A DNA stretch of 64,000 bases from Anisodus tanguticus. Taxonomy: Eukaryota > Streptophyta > Magnoliopsida > Solanales > Solanaceae. The notes under the pieces were generated by a model. That model was given only the letters and a program-made list of their open reading frames with translations. It was not told where the DNA came from and did no database searches. Shown here one piece after another: positions 1 to 13,349 of this stretch. Location: positions 15,810,954 to 15,874,953 of the forward strand of contig CM067543.1 in assembly GCA_034509755.1 (NCBI GenBank), read 5' to 3'. Numbering within the stretch: the first letter of the stretch is position 1; the number at the start of each line of letters is the position of its first letter. Made by a program: the position numbers and the translations under genes.

Positions 1-605
1 CTATCAGAAATAGGATAAATCACACCATCATCTATCCATTTCAAAATTTCTCTCCTCACTACTTCCTTCATAGTTGGGTTCAACTTTCTTGGAGCTTTAA
101 TTGAAGGCTTGCTCTCATCTTCTAAATGGATTTAATGCATTACTGTAGAAGGGCTTATCCTTCTAATATCTGCCAATGTCTACCTAATGGTAAGCTTGTG
201 AGTCCTTAAGAATCTCAACAATTTTTCCACTTCCACATTACACAGAAAAGCAGATACAATCACCAGTAAAGTTTCATTATCACCCAGATAAATATAGTGA
301 AGATAATCTGGCAAAGTCTTTAACTCTAACACTGGAGTTTTCTCTATGGAAGGTAATGGTCTTTCTGGAACTTTCCCCAACTCCTCATATTTTTTTCTAT
401 AAAATGGCTCATAAGAATTCACCCACCTGACATACTCTATAAGCTCAACACCATCACTGTCAGCTTCCTCACACTGTGTTAGCGCCACCTCAAGAGTGTC
501 AGTACTCATGCTCTTCTCAGAAACAACCCCTTCAATCACATCAATTGAAAAACAATTGTCACTTGCTCTAGGATAAGATATCTCCTTGAACACATTAAAA
601 ACCAC
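1..605 (-). pseudogene. Athila-type pol relic, linker and start of reverse transcriptase
   Basis: Reading from 605 down to 1, the translation carries the stretch that joins protease to reverse transcriptase in Athila-lineage Ty3/gypsy polyproteins. It has an acidic Leu/Pro-rich linker, then a segment like 'EKLLRFLRTHK', then, after an in-frame stop near 180, the conserved RT entry (residues like 'KLNPTMKEVVRREILKW' and 'GVIYPISD' at about 1-110). The window edge cuts the RT before its catalytic motifs. In an intact element this would be part of the polyprotein that copies the RNA into cDNA. The stop shows the copy is dead. Lineage is by family resemblance only. Confidence 0.75.
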
Positions 606-1240
606 CTTTTCGCCCTGAACTCATAGTCTCAAATAACCCTTCTGAACATCAATAAGTGCTTGCCCCATGGGTAAAAGTGGTCTCCCAAGGATTATAGGCA
701 TATCAACATCCTCTTCCATGTCAAGAATAATAAAGTCAGCAGGAAAATGAATTTGTCCACTTTAACTAACACATCTTCAATAATACCTCGTGGATGCTTC
801 ACTGAATGGTCTGCCAAGTGTAAAGTCACTGTTGTAGGCCTAGCTTCACCCACACTAAGTCTACGAAACATAGAAAAAGGCATTAAATTTATACTTGCCC
901 CCAAATGACACAAGGCATGCTTGCATTAAAAATTCCCGATAGTGTAGGGAATAGTGAAGCTCCCTGGATCTCTCAACTTCTGGGGAAACTTCTTTTGCAA
1001 AATGGCGCTGCACTCTTCAGTTAAAGCCACAGTTTCATAATCTCTCATCTTTCTCTTTTTAGAGAGAATTTCCTTCATAAATTTCACGTAACTGGGCATT
1101 TTCTCAAGGGCCTCAGCAAAGGGAATGTTGATGTGCAACTTCTTGAACACCTCTAAAAAGTTAGAAAATTGTTTATCAAGAGAATTTGTTCGAAGTCTTT
1201 GAGGATATGGAATTCTGATTTGAGGATCAATAATAACCAC
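606..1240 (-). pseudogene. Athila-type retroviral-like aspartic protease relic
   Basis: The 926-1240 part translates to the typical pre-protease region of Athila elements (residues such as 'FLEVFKKLHINIPFAEALE' and 'TEECSAILQKKFP'). The protease active-site region follows at 692-913 in another frame. The usual D-[LT]-G-A-S catalytic motif reads 'CHLGASINLMP', so the catalytic aspartate has become histidine (GAT to CAT). With the frameshift this marks a non-functional protease. In a live element the enzyme would cut the Gag-Pol polyprotein inside the particle. The frames flanking it continue gag on one side and RT on the other. Confidence 0.78.
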
Positions 1241-2803
1241 TAGTGGTGCCTTTTCTGTAATAGGGTGGTCTTTAGTAACCCCTCTTTCTCTAAACTAGAT
1301 ATCTCTCCCAAGTCGTCATTCTTTTCAATAGGTGGCTGAGGTGCAGACTGCTCAACTTATTTACCACTTCTCAAAGTGATGGCCTGACACTGCTCAGTAG
1401 GGCTCACAATAGTATTGCTAGGCAGATTCCATTGAGGTCTGTTATTCAACATGCTTTCTAACGGCCCCACTCGTGTCTCCAATTTCCGAATAGAGGATCT
1501 TGTTTCTTTCATGAATTGAGTTTGGGTATTAGTGAGAGTCAGCAAAGCTGTTTGCAATTCATTAGGATTCTCTTATGGGGCTTGTTGCCTAGGCTGCTGA
1601 GAAGATGAATCTTGATTCATTGACTATTGTGGACTGTTTTGCTGATATTTCCCTTGAAACTGTGACTGTTGGCCTTGGTTGTTTCTCCATGAGAAGTTAG
1701 GGTGATTCCTCCACCCAGGATTATAAGTGTTGGAGAATGGATTGTTGTAAGGCATCTAAAAATTCCCAACTTCTTGAACCTGAGCTTGGTCCATAGGAAT
1801 ATTATTTGGATCCATTATTGTGCATCGATCAAAAGTATGTGGACCCCTATAAATTTCACAACCCACTTGCATCTCAACATCATTGGTGGACACAGTATTC
1901 TGCTGCAATTGCTTTGTCAAAGAAGCAACTTGAGCAGTTAAAGTAGTGATGACATCTAGTTCATGAACCCCGGTCACTTTTCTACTACTCATTGATCTCT
2001 CCTCAGACCATTGATGGTTGTTTGTGGCCATATCTTCTAACAATTCATACGCCTCATTGGCACTTTTACTCATAAATGCCCCTCTAGATGCCGCATCAAT
2101 TATGGTATGGGTAGTACCACACAACCCAATGTAGAAATTGTGGACCAATATCCACTATTCAATTCCATGGTGGGGACATCTCCTTTGCAACTCCTTAAAT
2201 CTCTCCCAACCATCATACAAAGATTCCTCCTCAAGCTGATAGAAATTGTTCAGTTCTCCCCTTAGCTTAGCGGCCTTTCATAGAGGAAAGAACTTGGCAA
2301 GAAATTTCTGAGCCAAATCTTGCCAAGTAGTAATAGAGTTTTCCTGAAGAGAGTTCAACCAACTTTTGGCTCGGTCCCTCAGTGAAAATGGGAAGAGCCT
2401 CAATCTAATGGCGCAATCAGTCACATCGTTGTATTTGAATGTTGCACATAGCTCTAAGAAATTGGACAAGTGCATATGGGGATCTTCAGAGGGTAACCCA
2501 CGAAAATGAACTGATCGCTGGCTTAATCTCGAAGTTGTTTGCCTCCACAACTGGTGGTCTTATACAGGTCTGCACTTTTGTTACAGTTGGAAGTATATAA
2601 TCCCGTAAACTTCACAGAACGGGATTCTGATCTTGTTCCTGCACCAATTATGGCACACATCTATTCAACCCATCATTGTTTTGAGGATTTGCCATAACCA
2701 CAGTTGAACTACCAGCTCTCTTGTTTCTTTGATTCTGCTTGCACGCTTTCTCAATCTCAAGATTAATAGGGACAAGGTTGTCTGCTCCTCTTCTTCTTCG
2801 CAT
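1241..2803 (-). pseudogene. Athila-type gag relic
   Basis: A likely start codon lies at 2801-2803, followed by an Arg-rich start ('MRRRRGADN'). The retrotransposon gag domain sits at 2278-2550, with signature residues 'FRGLPSEDPHMHLSNFLELC' and 'LFPFSLRDRAKSWLNSL', then 'LAQKFLAKFFP'. A downstream piece (1756-2148) has the conserved 'DAASRGAFMSKSANEAYELLEDMA' type segment that follows gag in Athila elements, and 1357-1557 carries the C-terminal 'TEQCQAITLRSGK'. Several frame changes and stops separate these pieces. In a working element Gag forms the cytoplasmic virus-like particle. The position next to the primer site and LTR fits the 5' end of the element. Confidence 0.82.
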
Positions 2804-2920
2804 ATAACAAAACTACCTAAAAAATGATCAAAAGATGCACGCAAATCAAGTTAGAAACATTTTCTAGGAACAACCAAATTAGAAATAAAATTAATTACTT
2901 TGATATTGATAATTTTTCAG

Positions 2921-2938
2921 TCCCCGGCAATGGCGCCA
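2921..2938 (-). other. Primer-binding site, tRNA-Asp type
   Basis: On the plus strand this reads TCCCCGGCAATGGCGCCA, which equals the 3' end of plant tRNA-Asp including CCA, with one mismatch. On the element's own (minus) strand it is therefore a primer-binding site for tRNA-Asp, as is usual for Athila-lineage elements. It lies six bases from the LTR end and just upstream of gag, which fixes the element's orientation. Confidence 0.85.
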
Positions 2939-2944
2939 AAAACT

Positions 2945-4213
2945 TGTTATGGATTTTTAGAGCTACACACGTATACGTATCGCAATTAGTAATAATTTTT
3001 GGTAAGACTGAATATCGTCCCACAGAAACTGATTATCAATTACTAAATAATTAATCTCTAGTTTCTATTTGGCTAACGAATCTTGATTTGTAAAGGTTAA
3101 AATAAAGAAAGCATAAACGAATGTAAAATGCAAAAATAAACTAGCAACAAAAACACACATATTAAATTCGAGAATGAGAGCAATTAGGAATTCCAATCTC
3201 ATAAACTATCCACTCTACCATCTACTAATGCAAGATTAACAGTTCTTCTTCTTATTAAGATAGCAGATTAACAAAAACATTTTATATTCAAGTTACGACA
3301 TATAAAACTCAACCTAAATGAGAATTTTCTATATTTCTATGATAAATTTCATCAATTAGAAAGCATTAAGATCGACAACCTAAAAGCTACACAAGCAATC
3401 GTGATACTCGCGTTCAAGATTGCCTATGTCAATTCAACTATAGGATATTCAAATCTCACTTTTTAGACTTTGATTTAAAGTCATTCAGATAAATGAAAAC
3501 CAATGGCCAATCAATTCTCATTCAATAACCACACATTGAAAAAACCTTAATAGTTAAAGAAGACTAGATAATTTTGCATTAGTTCATGATAGAGGTTAAA
3601 GTGATTTAATTGAAAACCCTAATAGAAGAATTGGTTCATAGTCATTCTAAAATTAACACATAAACTGAAAATTAACATAAAGATAATTCAAGACAAAGAA
3701 AAAGAACTTGAGGAATTGATCTCCAATGGCTCCTCCAAGGTTCAAAAACTTCTTTTCCTCCCTCTGGCGCCTCCCATTTTCTCTCCTCTTTTCCTTTTTA
3801 AAGCAACCCCTATTTTCCCCATTGAAGACCTTTTTTCCCTTGTAAAAAATGAGTTTTCATAATCTGTACGAACACAAGCGTCGCGGATCATCTGCTTATA
3901 GAGATGTGGGGCTCTCTAGAACCTCAACGTCGCGGTTCTGTTGTAGGCGCGGCGGCTCATTAGTCATTTTTTTCATCCGAGACACGTTCAACTGCCTTAC
4001 GAACTTCCCAAGACTTCTCTGAATCATTTGACTAAACTGGCATATTTATCCTCAATATCCGCTTATTCTCTCTAAATCCGCCTCACTTCCATTTTGTATC
4101 GCTTTATCCTGAAAATAAAACAAAAACAAGCATAACATGGTACAAAACAACTTAAAGACAAACACAAGACTCCCTAAAATGCAATTTAAAACAGTACTTA
4201 AATCGACTTAACA
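2945..4213 (-). mobile_element. 5' LTR of the Athila-type element
   Basis: The LTR starts next to the primer site with TGTTATGG on the plus strand and ends at ...CTTAACA, so the ends form the short inverted repeat TGTTA...TAACA expected of an LTR. The length would be 1269 bp. It is AT-rich with no coding potential, apart from a GC-rich patch at about 3880-3960 that repeats CGTCGCGG-like words. The outer boundary is inferred from the inverted terminus. The partner LTR is outside the window, so the target duplication cannot be checked. Confidence 0.7.
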
Positions 4214-5469
4214 ATTTGCAATAGTGGAAACTTTTAGGTTAGTTGTGGATTATGGTGAAATTATTTTCTCATCTTTTAGACCGGGTGAAATTATTTGATA
4301 AGGCTGGTAAATAAGAGATATGAAAAATAGAGGTTCCAAAAGGTGTCCAGATTGTGGGAGAACTAAGAGAGCGTAAAAAGAGGATTTGATGTATTTAGAG
4401 TTCATGGGGTCCTATCAGACTTGCGTATCGAGTGGAAGTTGAGAAACATGAAGGTTACAATCAAAGGTATAGTTCTTCGGTGCTAAATTTATGACTTGGA
4501 TAGAATCCAACTTTTTAAGTTGTGGGTGATGACACATGATTGATTTATCATGAGGTCTATAGATGGAAGAGGTCATAACATGCTTATGGAAATCCTACTA
4601 GTTAAATTGGAATCAGTTCGGGTGATAATTGATGATTTAGAAATTATGCATCTTATTCTGGGTTAGATTTGTTCATTTGGGATCAAGTGGCTAGTATTTT
4701 TGTTGCGTGGATGACTTATGTTATTCTAGTAAAATCCTAACAAGGGTTTGATGGATTTTGATTAAAAAGAATGTATGATAGTGTTATCGGTCCTTGTTGA
4801 TACTGCAAGTAAGATTGATGATATTTTTCGGATGACAATGGTTTAGACTATCCAAATGGTTTGTACTAGTACTTGGTATGTATTGAGGAGGTACAATGGT
4901 TAGGGGAAGTCTTTGTGTGATAAGTTGATTTCTATGGATCTGACACGCAAGGTAATCAGTAGGTTTGCCTATTGTATGGTCATTTGGACATTTGAGGAAA
5001 TTTGGGCTTGTGACATGTGTTTATGTATTTCTAAGGAGTGTTAGTAAGGGGGATGGCATTGATAGTTGAGAAGGAAAATTAGTAGAACCAGACGGTGATA
5101 TCGGTATAAGTTGGACAGTGGTTGTGGATATACTAAATAGATGATGGTGATTTTTGTGATAATTGTGGATTTAATCGAACAAATAAAGAGGTATGGTTGT
5201 GATCAAATTAGGGAATTCGAGCAGAGTTAGTTCGTACATTCGAGGATCAGTGGTGAAAGAAATTTCGATTATGAAGGAATAGAAATTTGGGGTGTTGAGT
5301 TAAGTTAAATGTGGTTTTGACTGATTAGATTAGCAGGCGGTACTATCGGTTTATTTCTTGCCTATAAAGGCTCTCATGAGGTTATGATGGAGATTCCTTG
5401 GTTGCTCGTTAGCTTTCATATTCTCTTTCTCTTCGTTTGAGGATGAACATTTATTTAATTGGTATCTGA
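4214..5469 (+). other. Non-coding 3' tail of an older gypsy element
   Basis: No ORF or conserved domain is visible in these 1.26 kb. The end (about 5430-5469, TTTGAGGATGAACATT) resembles the conserved segment just before the 3' LTR of Tekay-like gypsy elements, usually 'gaggacgaatgttc...'. I read the block as the decayed 3' untranslated end of the element whose LTR follows. The Athila-type element appears to have inserted into or beside it. Confidence 0.4.
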
Positions 5470-8400
5470 TGTAACGATCCATTTGGTCATTTAGGTATTT
5501 TACCTTTTACCCCTGTTGACCCTTCCCCTAACATCATTAGAGTGTATTTGACTTGCGGGGATAGGTGGAGCGATTCTCGAGACTTTCGAAGGAGTTTTGG
5601 ATAAGGAAAAAGATATTTTGGAAATCCTTAAGTTATGAAATGAAGAAGATTGATCAAAGACAACATCGGGGGTAAATGCATCTTCTGATGTTTTGTCGAT
5701 TTCATTAGCTCCGGAATGTGATTTATGACTTAGTTGAGTCATTGGTTTGGTTTCTCCTTGAGGTTCAGATGTGATTAAGGTAGTTGGTTGAGAAACTAGC
5801 TTTTGATATGATTTAGAGTTAACCACGGTCAACATCGGGTAAACATGGATCCGTTTGGGTGTTTTGATAGTTCGAGCAGCTTCGTATGATCATTTGTGAC
5901 TTGTAGGAACTTTTGGATTGGATTTGGTCTTCGTTTGGTCAAGTTTAGGTGTTTGAGTAATTGAGTTTTGATTGTTGGAATAGATGCATATCAAAATTTG
6001 TGATCCATAGCAACTTGAATCGTCGAATTCTGACACTGTATGAGGGAGTTATGTCCATTTTAGTTTCAGGAAAAATTGTTGGTTTCTGGTGTGCGCCGGG
6101 GCGGACTTCCGGGCGCCGAAGCGGATCAGCGGGGGAAGAAATTGGTCCGCCGAAGCGGAAATGATTGTGTCTTAAAAATCAGACTGCATTCATTTAGTAT
6201 TTTGCACATAACTTGAGTTCTAGAGCACTGATTGAGGTGATTATCACGGTGTTGTTCTCGTCTCAACAAGGGGGTAAGTATCCGACATTTATTTGGATGT
6301 TTCTTTAGATTATTTTCGTTGGTTATCAATTTTATCCATAATAGGTTGGGGAAAATTGGGAGTTTTAAACCCTATGTTGAAATTTGAGTTTTTAAAATTA
6401 ATTATGGTTGGATTTGAGTAAATTCTTGATTTTTGCCTTGTTTAAACCTTGGGTAAACTATTTCTAACATAAATTTCAATTTTAATCCGCATTTTGCAAA
6501 CATTCGATTTATGAGTTTCGACACAAAGAGGGTTTTGACACAGTCATAAAATTAGAGGGCTCAATTGGGGTTATAATTTCATGAAACTTTAGATTATGAC
6601 TATTTAGATTATGGGTAACGTATTTCAAACTTAAATTTTCGATTTTGCCTTTGTGGGCCTAGGGTCACTTTTTGGGATTCAGACTAAAGTATAACAACAT
6701 AGGTGTTGTTAGATTCATATGAAACCACATAACACTATTTTGATAATAGTGAACTCATTTTCTTAATAAAATTACCAGTTTACCCTTAGGGTCTGGGATG
6801 AGGTTTTAGATTTAGTTTTGACCCCGAGTTCCTTATAAGACATGTTTGGTATTATTAGAATCATGTGTAATGTAGAATTGGTACCTTGTGTGTTGATTTA
6901 ATGTGTGTGGTAACATAGGGACTTCATGCGCTTGTTTGAACTACGAAATCCGATATTTGCTCGGGAGGACTTGTGGATTAGGAGTTTGTGGCTCCTATTC
7001 GACTTTTAGGTAGGTTACGGTATAGTTTATTGAGACTGCGATAGAAGTACATAGTAGTAATAAATTTTGAGGGGTATTGGGCATGTTTGGGTGTCCCACT
7101 CAAACGGTTGTGATGAACGGTTGAGTGGGTACCGGTGTTGAACTGTGTTGATGGGTGATTTTAGGAATCAGCCTTAAGCTCAATCCGACTGTTGTTATGT
7201 GGGCTCGTCACCATATTTGATATTGTCGTGTTTATTCATCACACATACTTTGATATGATAACTTGATTGTATTTGGATTATTATGGTTGGACTATTTGAT
7301 ATGATATCCTGATTGAACTTGGATTATTGTTGTGAACTTTGAAAGCATGTGGTATTCATCTTCTATACTTGGTTGCATCTCATACATCCTGATTTCTTTC
7401 CTTATATTGTCATTTATATTCATACACAAATGGTTCTGATGATATTGATATGATAGTGGTATGAAATTGTTGTGGGTCCGAGAGACCGAAAATGCTAGGT
7501 ACTTATGAGATTTTTGGAAACCTTGAGATGATGGTATTACGAATAGCTCATGTTGCATGCCGTAATGGATATGATACGCAGGGATCAGAGTTGCACGCCT
7601 GTAACAGATATTATTACAGCCAAGAGCTAGGCTCCGTGATTCGATGAATTATTCTGGAGTGGAGAGGTATGTAGACTTCACGGGTCCCCCATGGGTCACT
7701 TTTATATGACAAACCCCTATAAAGTGTGTATACTGAGAAAGAAACGTACATGGCATTTGCATTTGTTTTCATATCATACATACATCTATATATTGAATAA
7801 TTGTGGTTGGGTAATGTGATATCATTGGTTATTAGAACTTGGGTGAACCCTGATTTACTTGGATTTGATTGATTGTATTGGACGGGAATGGTTGTTATGA
7901 TTGAGTTTGTCTTTGTGCATACTTGGAAATATAATTGATTCTACTGGATCGGGTTGATAGTCATTATTAGGCTGGTCTCTGAGAATACTTGGATAAATAG
8001 GTTGATCGTGTTGACTTATTGGTCACCATGCTTGGCTTGATTTATTATGCATGGGTCTTATGGTTATAATTTGTAAGTGTAAGTCTTTGATGTCTACTGC
8101 TACTGTGGTTGGAAGTGTAAATATGTCAAGACAATTGTCTAGATCTAGGGAAAATTTATGTATTGTGTCTTGTCTGTTAACTGACCGTGGGATTGAGTGC
8201 CGAGTCAGTAAAAAACCTGTGATAAGTATTGTTATGGGGAATGTAGATGCTAAATGATCTATGGTGGTATAAAGACTTAACGAAATCTAAAGTTAAGAAA
8301 TTAAACGAGTTAATGTTGTTATGGCTAGCCTAATGCTAATACCTTGAAAAACGTTCTAAAAGGATTGTTGTGATCTAAGTGTTGACTTTTTATTGATATG

Positions 8401-8594
8401 TTAAGATTGGGTAAGTGGGGTTAAACATGAATATGACTTGGAAAAGAGAGTACTAGTCGTGGGTACAATGATAGTAAGGTCCATCTATAAATGTATTGAT
8501 TTATTGTACTTGACTGTGATTGGAACCTTATGTGAAAAATGTGACTAGTTGAATTAGTGTAAGGATATAAGAACAACGTGACTTACTTGGGCTA
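5470..8594 (+). mobile_element. Gypsy-type LTR, degenerate
   Basis: The block begins TGTAACGATCC directly after the pre-LTR segment, the usual start of this class of LTR. It carries a GC-rich cluster at 6088-6160 (GCCGAAGCGG-type words) and a GGGGGTAAGT donor-like site near 6271. The stretch around 7640-7760, with 'CCCCCATGGGTCACTTTTATATGACA', is related to 49800-49870 in another LTR of this window. The right end is not a clean ...CA terminus; it runs into the duplicated block near 8595, so the LTR end is probably lost. Short ORFs inside are chance readings. Confidence 0.55.
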
Positions 8595-11500
8595 CTAAAT
8601 TTTCCATATCACAATATATTTCCTGTAAAAGTTTCCCGTATGTATTTGTTTTCGATTTTTACTTGTGCACGTTGTACGTACTTTAAGTAGAAGCATTTTA
8701 TTTGATGATTTGCGTACTTTTCCTCTCCTTTGGTGACATTTACCTCAAACCCTCATTCCATCATTATTTCATGCACATCTAGAAGTATAACCTAGTGAGT
8801 TGTATTGAGGAAATACCCCGAATATGCTGAAATAGATGACAGAGGAACAATGGATGGCGAGGACATTGTGAAACTTATCCATTCTGCGTTTACACCAACC
8901 CACTAATACATGACACATGTCTTCACGTACATCTTATTATTAAATTATTGTTAACCATGATACAAATATTTACCGAATATATACTAACCATGGTGAATTA
9001 ATATATATTGGTGTAAACATTGAACGTGGGTAACATTTTGTCAGATATATGCGAGCGTTGCACTTTGATCATTCTCATAAAGAGGCATATTTTCCTTCTT
9101 GGGTTAATGCTTGTTGTGCCACTGGGTATTTCCTCAACTGGTATATCTTGATAGCCATAAATTAGTTAAAACTCTCTTTCTATTGTTAATGCAATTGGAT
9201 TCATTCTGTTAAATAAAGTTCTACCTTATTAAAAAATGAGGTACTACTACAATGCTGACATAGGGTGAGAGTAAGTTTTTACCCGAGGGCTCAGTTGCAG
9301 CCATGTGTTTGATGAAAGATAAGCAAAATAGGCGGAGATCTTTGCAATGAAGTGATAAAATAAGAGCAGTTGTAGGGATTTTGACGATGGTGGATTTCAT
9401 AGGCTCTAAAAATATTGTCAATTTTACAAAATTACCCTTACTATCTTTAATAAATTACTTGAATACTTAGATATTAATGGAAGAAGGAGAAAGGACATGT
9501 GGTGAAAGCAAATAGAAGTAGAAATCCAATTTGGTGAATCTCCGGTTGTCGCTTCACCCATCATCACATTGATGTCGCCAACTACATTGGATTTCTTGTC
9601 CTCTTTGCTTTTACCACCGCATACATGTGATTATTATTCCAAAAAAGATGAGATAGATCTAAAGAACGCTGACCTTTTATGGTGATATTCCTTAGATTTA
9701 TTCAAGTAAATCTTTAGATTCGTACCATGAATTCGAAAACCTTGAAAAAGGAGTAGAAGTTAGATCGACATGCTTAAATTGCAAAAAAAAACAAAAAGAT
9801 GGATAAAGAGAGCCCACCTTTATATGGTGTCAGATCTAGGACTCGTTAGCAGAAATCTTTAGATTCAATCCTTAAAATTGCAAGTAATGAAAACACATAT
9901 TAGATCTCAAATTGACATCCTTAAATGCTTGACACTGTCACAGAAGGTCATCAAAATTAAAAAAAATATAAAAGGCAGCAGGACAAATAGGCGGAGAGAC
10001 CTTTGTATAGTGGAAGTGTTAGAATAAGAGAGGATGTAGCGTTTTTGATGACGGTGGATTTTATAAGCTCTTAAATATTGTCGATTTTACAAAAATACCT
10101 TTATTATGTTTAATAAATTTCTTGAATGCTTAGATATTAATTGAAGAAGGAGAAAGTACATCTGGTGAAAGAAAAGAGAAGGTGAAATCCAATTTGGTGA
10201 ATCTTCGGTTGTCTCGTCGCCTTTGTCGCATTGGTGTCGCCAACTACATTGGATTTGTCATTCTCATGGATTTAAGAACCGCATACATGTGACTACTATT
10301 CAGAAAAATAATAGATAGATATAAATAACAGTGACATTTTATGGCGCTATTCCTTAGAGTTATTCAGGTAAATCATTAGCTTATGATCTTAAATTGAAAA
10401 ACTTTTAAAAAGAGGATTAGAAGTCAGGTCGACATCATCAAAAGGATGGTTCACAAAAATGAAGAAATTTTAGAAGCACTTCAATCTCAAAAAGAAACTT
10501 TGGAAGCATTTCCCCAGAGTAAAGCACAACTTCCATATTTGATTTTTTTTAAAGTTGTGCTTCTGCTAGAGATTCTGCTGGTCTTTTAAGGGATTATGTT
10601 GAGCAGAAAGGCATTTCCCAAGTCACCATATTTTTCTTGTAAAAGTTACCCGTATGTATCTGTTTCCAATATTTACCTATGCACGTTGTCTGCACCTTAA
10701 GTAGAAGCATTTTGTTTGATGATTTGCGTACTTTTCCTCTCCTTTGGCGTCCTTTACCTCAAACCCTCATTCCGTCATTATTTCATGCACATCTGGCAGT
10801 AAAACCTCGTGACTTGTATTGAAGCAATGCCCCTGATATGGTGAAATAGATGACAGAGGAACAATGGATGGCGAGGACATTGTGAAACTTATCCATTTTA
10901 TGTTTACACCATCCCACGAATACATGACATATGTCTTCACGTACATCTTATTATTAAATTATTGTTAACCATGGTACATATTTACCTTAATTTATATACT
11001 AACCATGGTGAATTAATATGTATTGGTGTAAACATTGAACGTGGGTAACATTTTGTCAGATATATGTGAGCGTTGCAATTCGATCATTCTCATGAAGATG
11101 TGTATTTTCTTTCTTGGGTCAATGCTTGATGTGGCGCTGGGTATTTCCTCAACTGGTATATCTTGATAGCCTTAAATTTGTTAAAACTCTTTTTCTATTG
11201 TTAATGTAATTGGATTCATTCAGTTAAATGCAGTTCTACATTCTTATTAAAAAAGGAGATACTAGTAAAATGCTAACATAGGGTGAGAGTAAGTTTTTAC
11301 CAGAGGGCTCAGTTGCAGCCATGAGTTTGATGAAAGATGAGCAAAATATGTGGAGAGATTTCTTTATAGTTAAGTGATAGAATAAGAGCAGTTGTAGGGT
11401 TTTTTTACGATGGTAGATTGTATGGGCTCTAAAAATATTATTGCTTTTACAAAATTACCCCTATTATCTTTAATAAATTACTTAAATGCTTAGATATTAA

Positions 11501-11832
11501 TGGAAGAAGGAGAAAGGACATTTGTGAAAGCAAAGAGAAGGAGAAATCCAATTTGGTGAATCTCCAGTTGTTTCTTCGCCCTTCGTCACATTGATGTCGC
11601 CAACTACATTACATTTCTCATCCTCTTTGCTTGTACCACCGCATACATGTGATTACTATTCCAAAAATGAAGAGATAGATCTAAACAACACTGACCTTTT
11701 ATGGCGCTATTCTTAGAGTTATTCAAGTAAATCTTTAGATTCACACCTTGAATTGGAAAACTTTGAAAAAGGAGTAGAAGTAAGATCGATATTCTTAAAT
11801 TAAAAAAAGGAGATGGATAGTTTGAGCCTACT
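8595..11832. repeat. Non-coding block with ~2.0 kb tandem duplication
   Basis: Three kinds of segment recur. Segment A occurs at about 8596-9318 and 10617-11345 (for example TGATGACAGAGGAACAATGG and GTAACATTTTGTCAGATATA in both). Segment B occurs three times, at about 9319-9790, 9986-10440 and 11346-11815 (AATCCAATTTGGTGAATC in each). Segment C is at 9791-9985 and resumes at 11816-11832 plus 14005-14150. The A-to-A distance is about 2.02 kb. No protein domain was recognised. Identity by eye is high but clearly imperfect. The origin (non-autonomous transposon, old LTR or intergenic DNA) is unknown. Confidence 0.7.
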
Positions 11833-13157
11833 TGTATTCTAACATTTCGTACTTTCGGGTCATGGTTTGAATTGCTAGGCATATGTAAATAGACCTGAGT
11901 GTTGGAGGATTTTTGGTCATATTTACATATGCTAATAAAGAGATTAGTATATAAAAGGATAAAATCCCGAAATAATTTTGGACATAACAAGTGTGATGAC
12001 GGGGATTAGAAATAATATTTGGTGTGCGCATAAAGGGGTTATGGGCTAGTGTCATATCATAAAATTATGACATTGAGTATATGAAGGTTTTATAAATCAT
12101 TAAGATTAAAGGAAATTGAGATCAAGAAATTAATTATGCGTGTGATTGATTAATTATGAGATAAGTTTAATTAAGAAGGGGAAGGCTTAAGCTTATGTGG
12201 CGAGTAATTAATCATCCAACATAGAGAGGGTGCCAACGAACAAGCCATTTAGGACAACTTCATTTAGGATCAATTACACGTATAACGACACATGTCTTTG
12301 GAGAAATTAGGAGATAAAATGTTCAGCAAGTAGTGTATTCCACATTCAGAAAATGATATCCTATGTCTCACGAAAAATTAGAGCTAAGATTAGAGCAACT
12401 TTCATATTAATTTCATCCATAGCACAAAGTTATGTGCAACAACGTTTTGTCCTATTTTTAAGCTGAGATTTGAGGTATGTTAAAGCAAATCCTTCTTGTT
12501 CTTAAGTTTATACAAGTTGTAGGAGTGTTATTGCAAAGAGGTTGTACAACAAATTCTTGGAGGAACTTGGAATTTGGTTGTATGTTGTGAGCTACTCCTT
12601 TGGGGCTGTTTGGTGATGATTAGTTGCTGGAATGTAGACTATTGTTGGTTGTTGTATGAGGAAGATAAGGCAATTCATTGAAGCTAAAGAAGTTTCCTTG
12701 TTGATTAGTTGCCATTGTTATGAGTTATAGAAGCTCTACACACATAGGATGTTTGATAACATGTCTAAGTGAAGACTACCTTTAGTTATTGATCCAAAAT
12801 TGATCCAAGTCATCCATATAACGTAGATAATTGTTCGTAGAGCTTACGAGGACTCGAGAAACTTGAGTAGCTTTGACGACAAAGGTATGTCAAGGAAAAT
12901 TATTTCTTCTTTTGGCATGTTCCATATAACGAAATATAACCGTGATATTATTTCATAAATTATTCTACTCCTAGTAGTTAAGAATATTCATGTTATTGAT
13001 TCCTATGTGAAAAACATGTCTAAATACGCTCCTAATTCCTTATTGAGGTATATGAAAAAGATGTTGGTATTCACAATGTTAGTCGAAGGTACAAGGATAT
13101 TATGTCATCCGATAAGTTCAGAATATTTCACTGTCATTCATGCATTATACAGATATA

Positions 13158-13337
13158 ATATATTGGATCGGATTGCACGTTCCACAACACTAACATATAT
13201 TGGATCGGGTTGCACGTTCCGCAACACTAACATATATTGGATCGGGTTGCACATTCCGCAACACTGACATATATTGGATTGGGTTGCCCGTTCTGCAACA
13301 CTGACATATATTGGATCGGGTTGCACGTTCCACAACA
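13158..13337 (+). repeat. 37-bp minisatellite inside LTR
   Basis: About five head-to-tail copies of a unit of roughly 37 bp are present, each containing ATATTGGATCGGGTTGCACG and ending in CAACACTGACAT or CAACACTAACAT. Variants differ by one or two bases. It lies upstream of the LTR's conserved 'ATACTCAGTACATC' part. The related LTR at 58460-60887 carries the same repeat on the other strand (59215-59425). Confidence 0.9.
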
Positions 13338-13349
13338 CACACACACACG

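Noticed and set aside
2921..2938. Partial tRNA gene
   Set aside because: It matches only the acceptor end of tRNA-Asp and sits exactly at an LTR boundary, so it is a primer-binding site.
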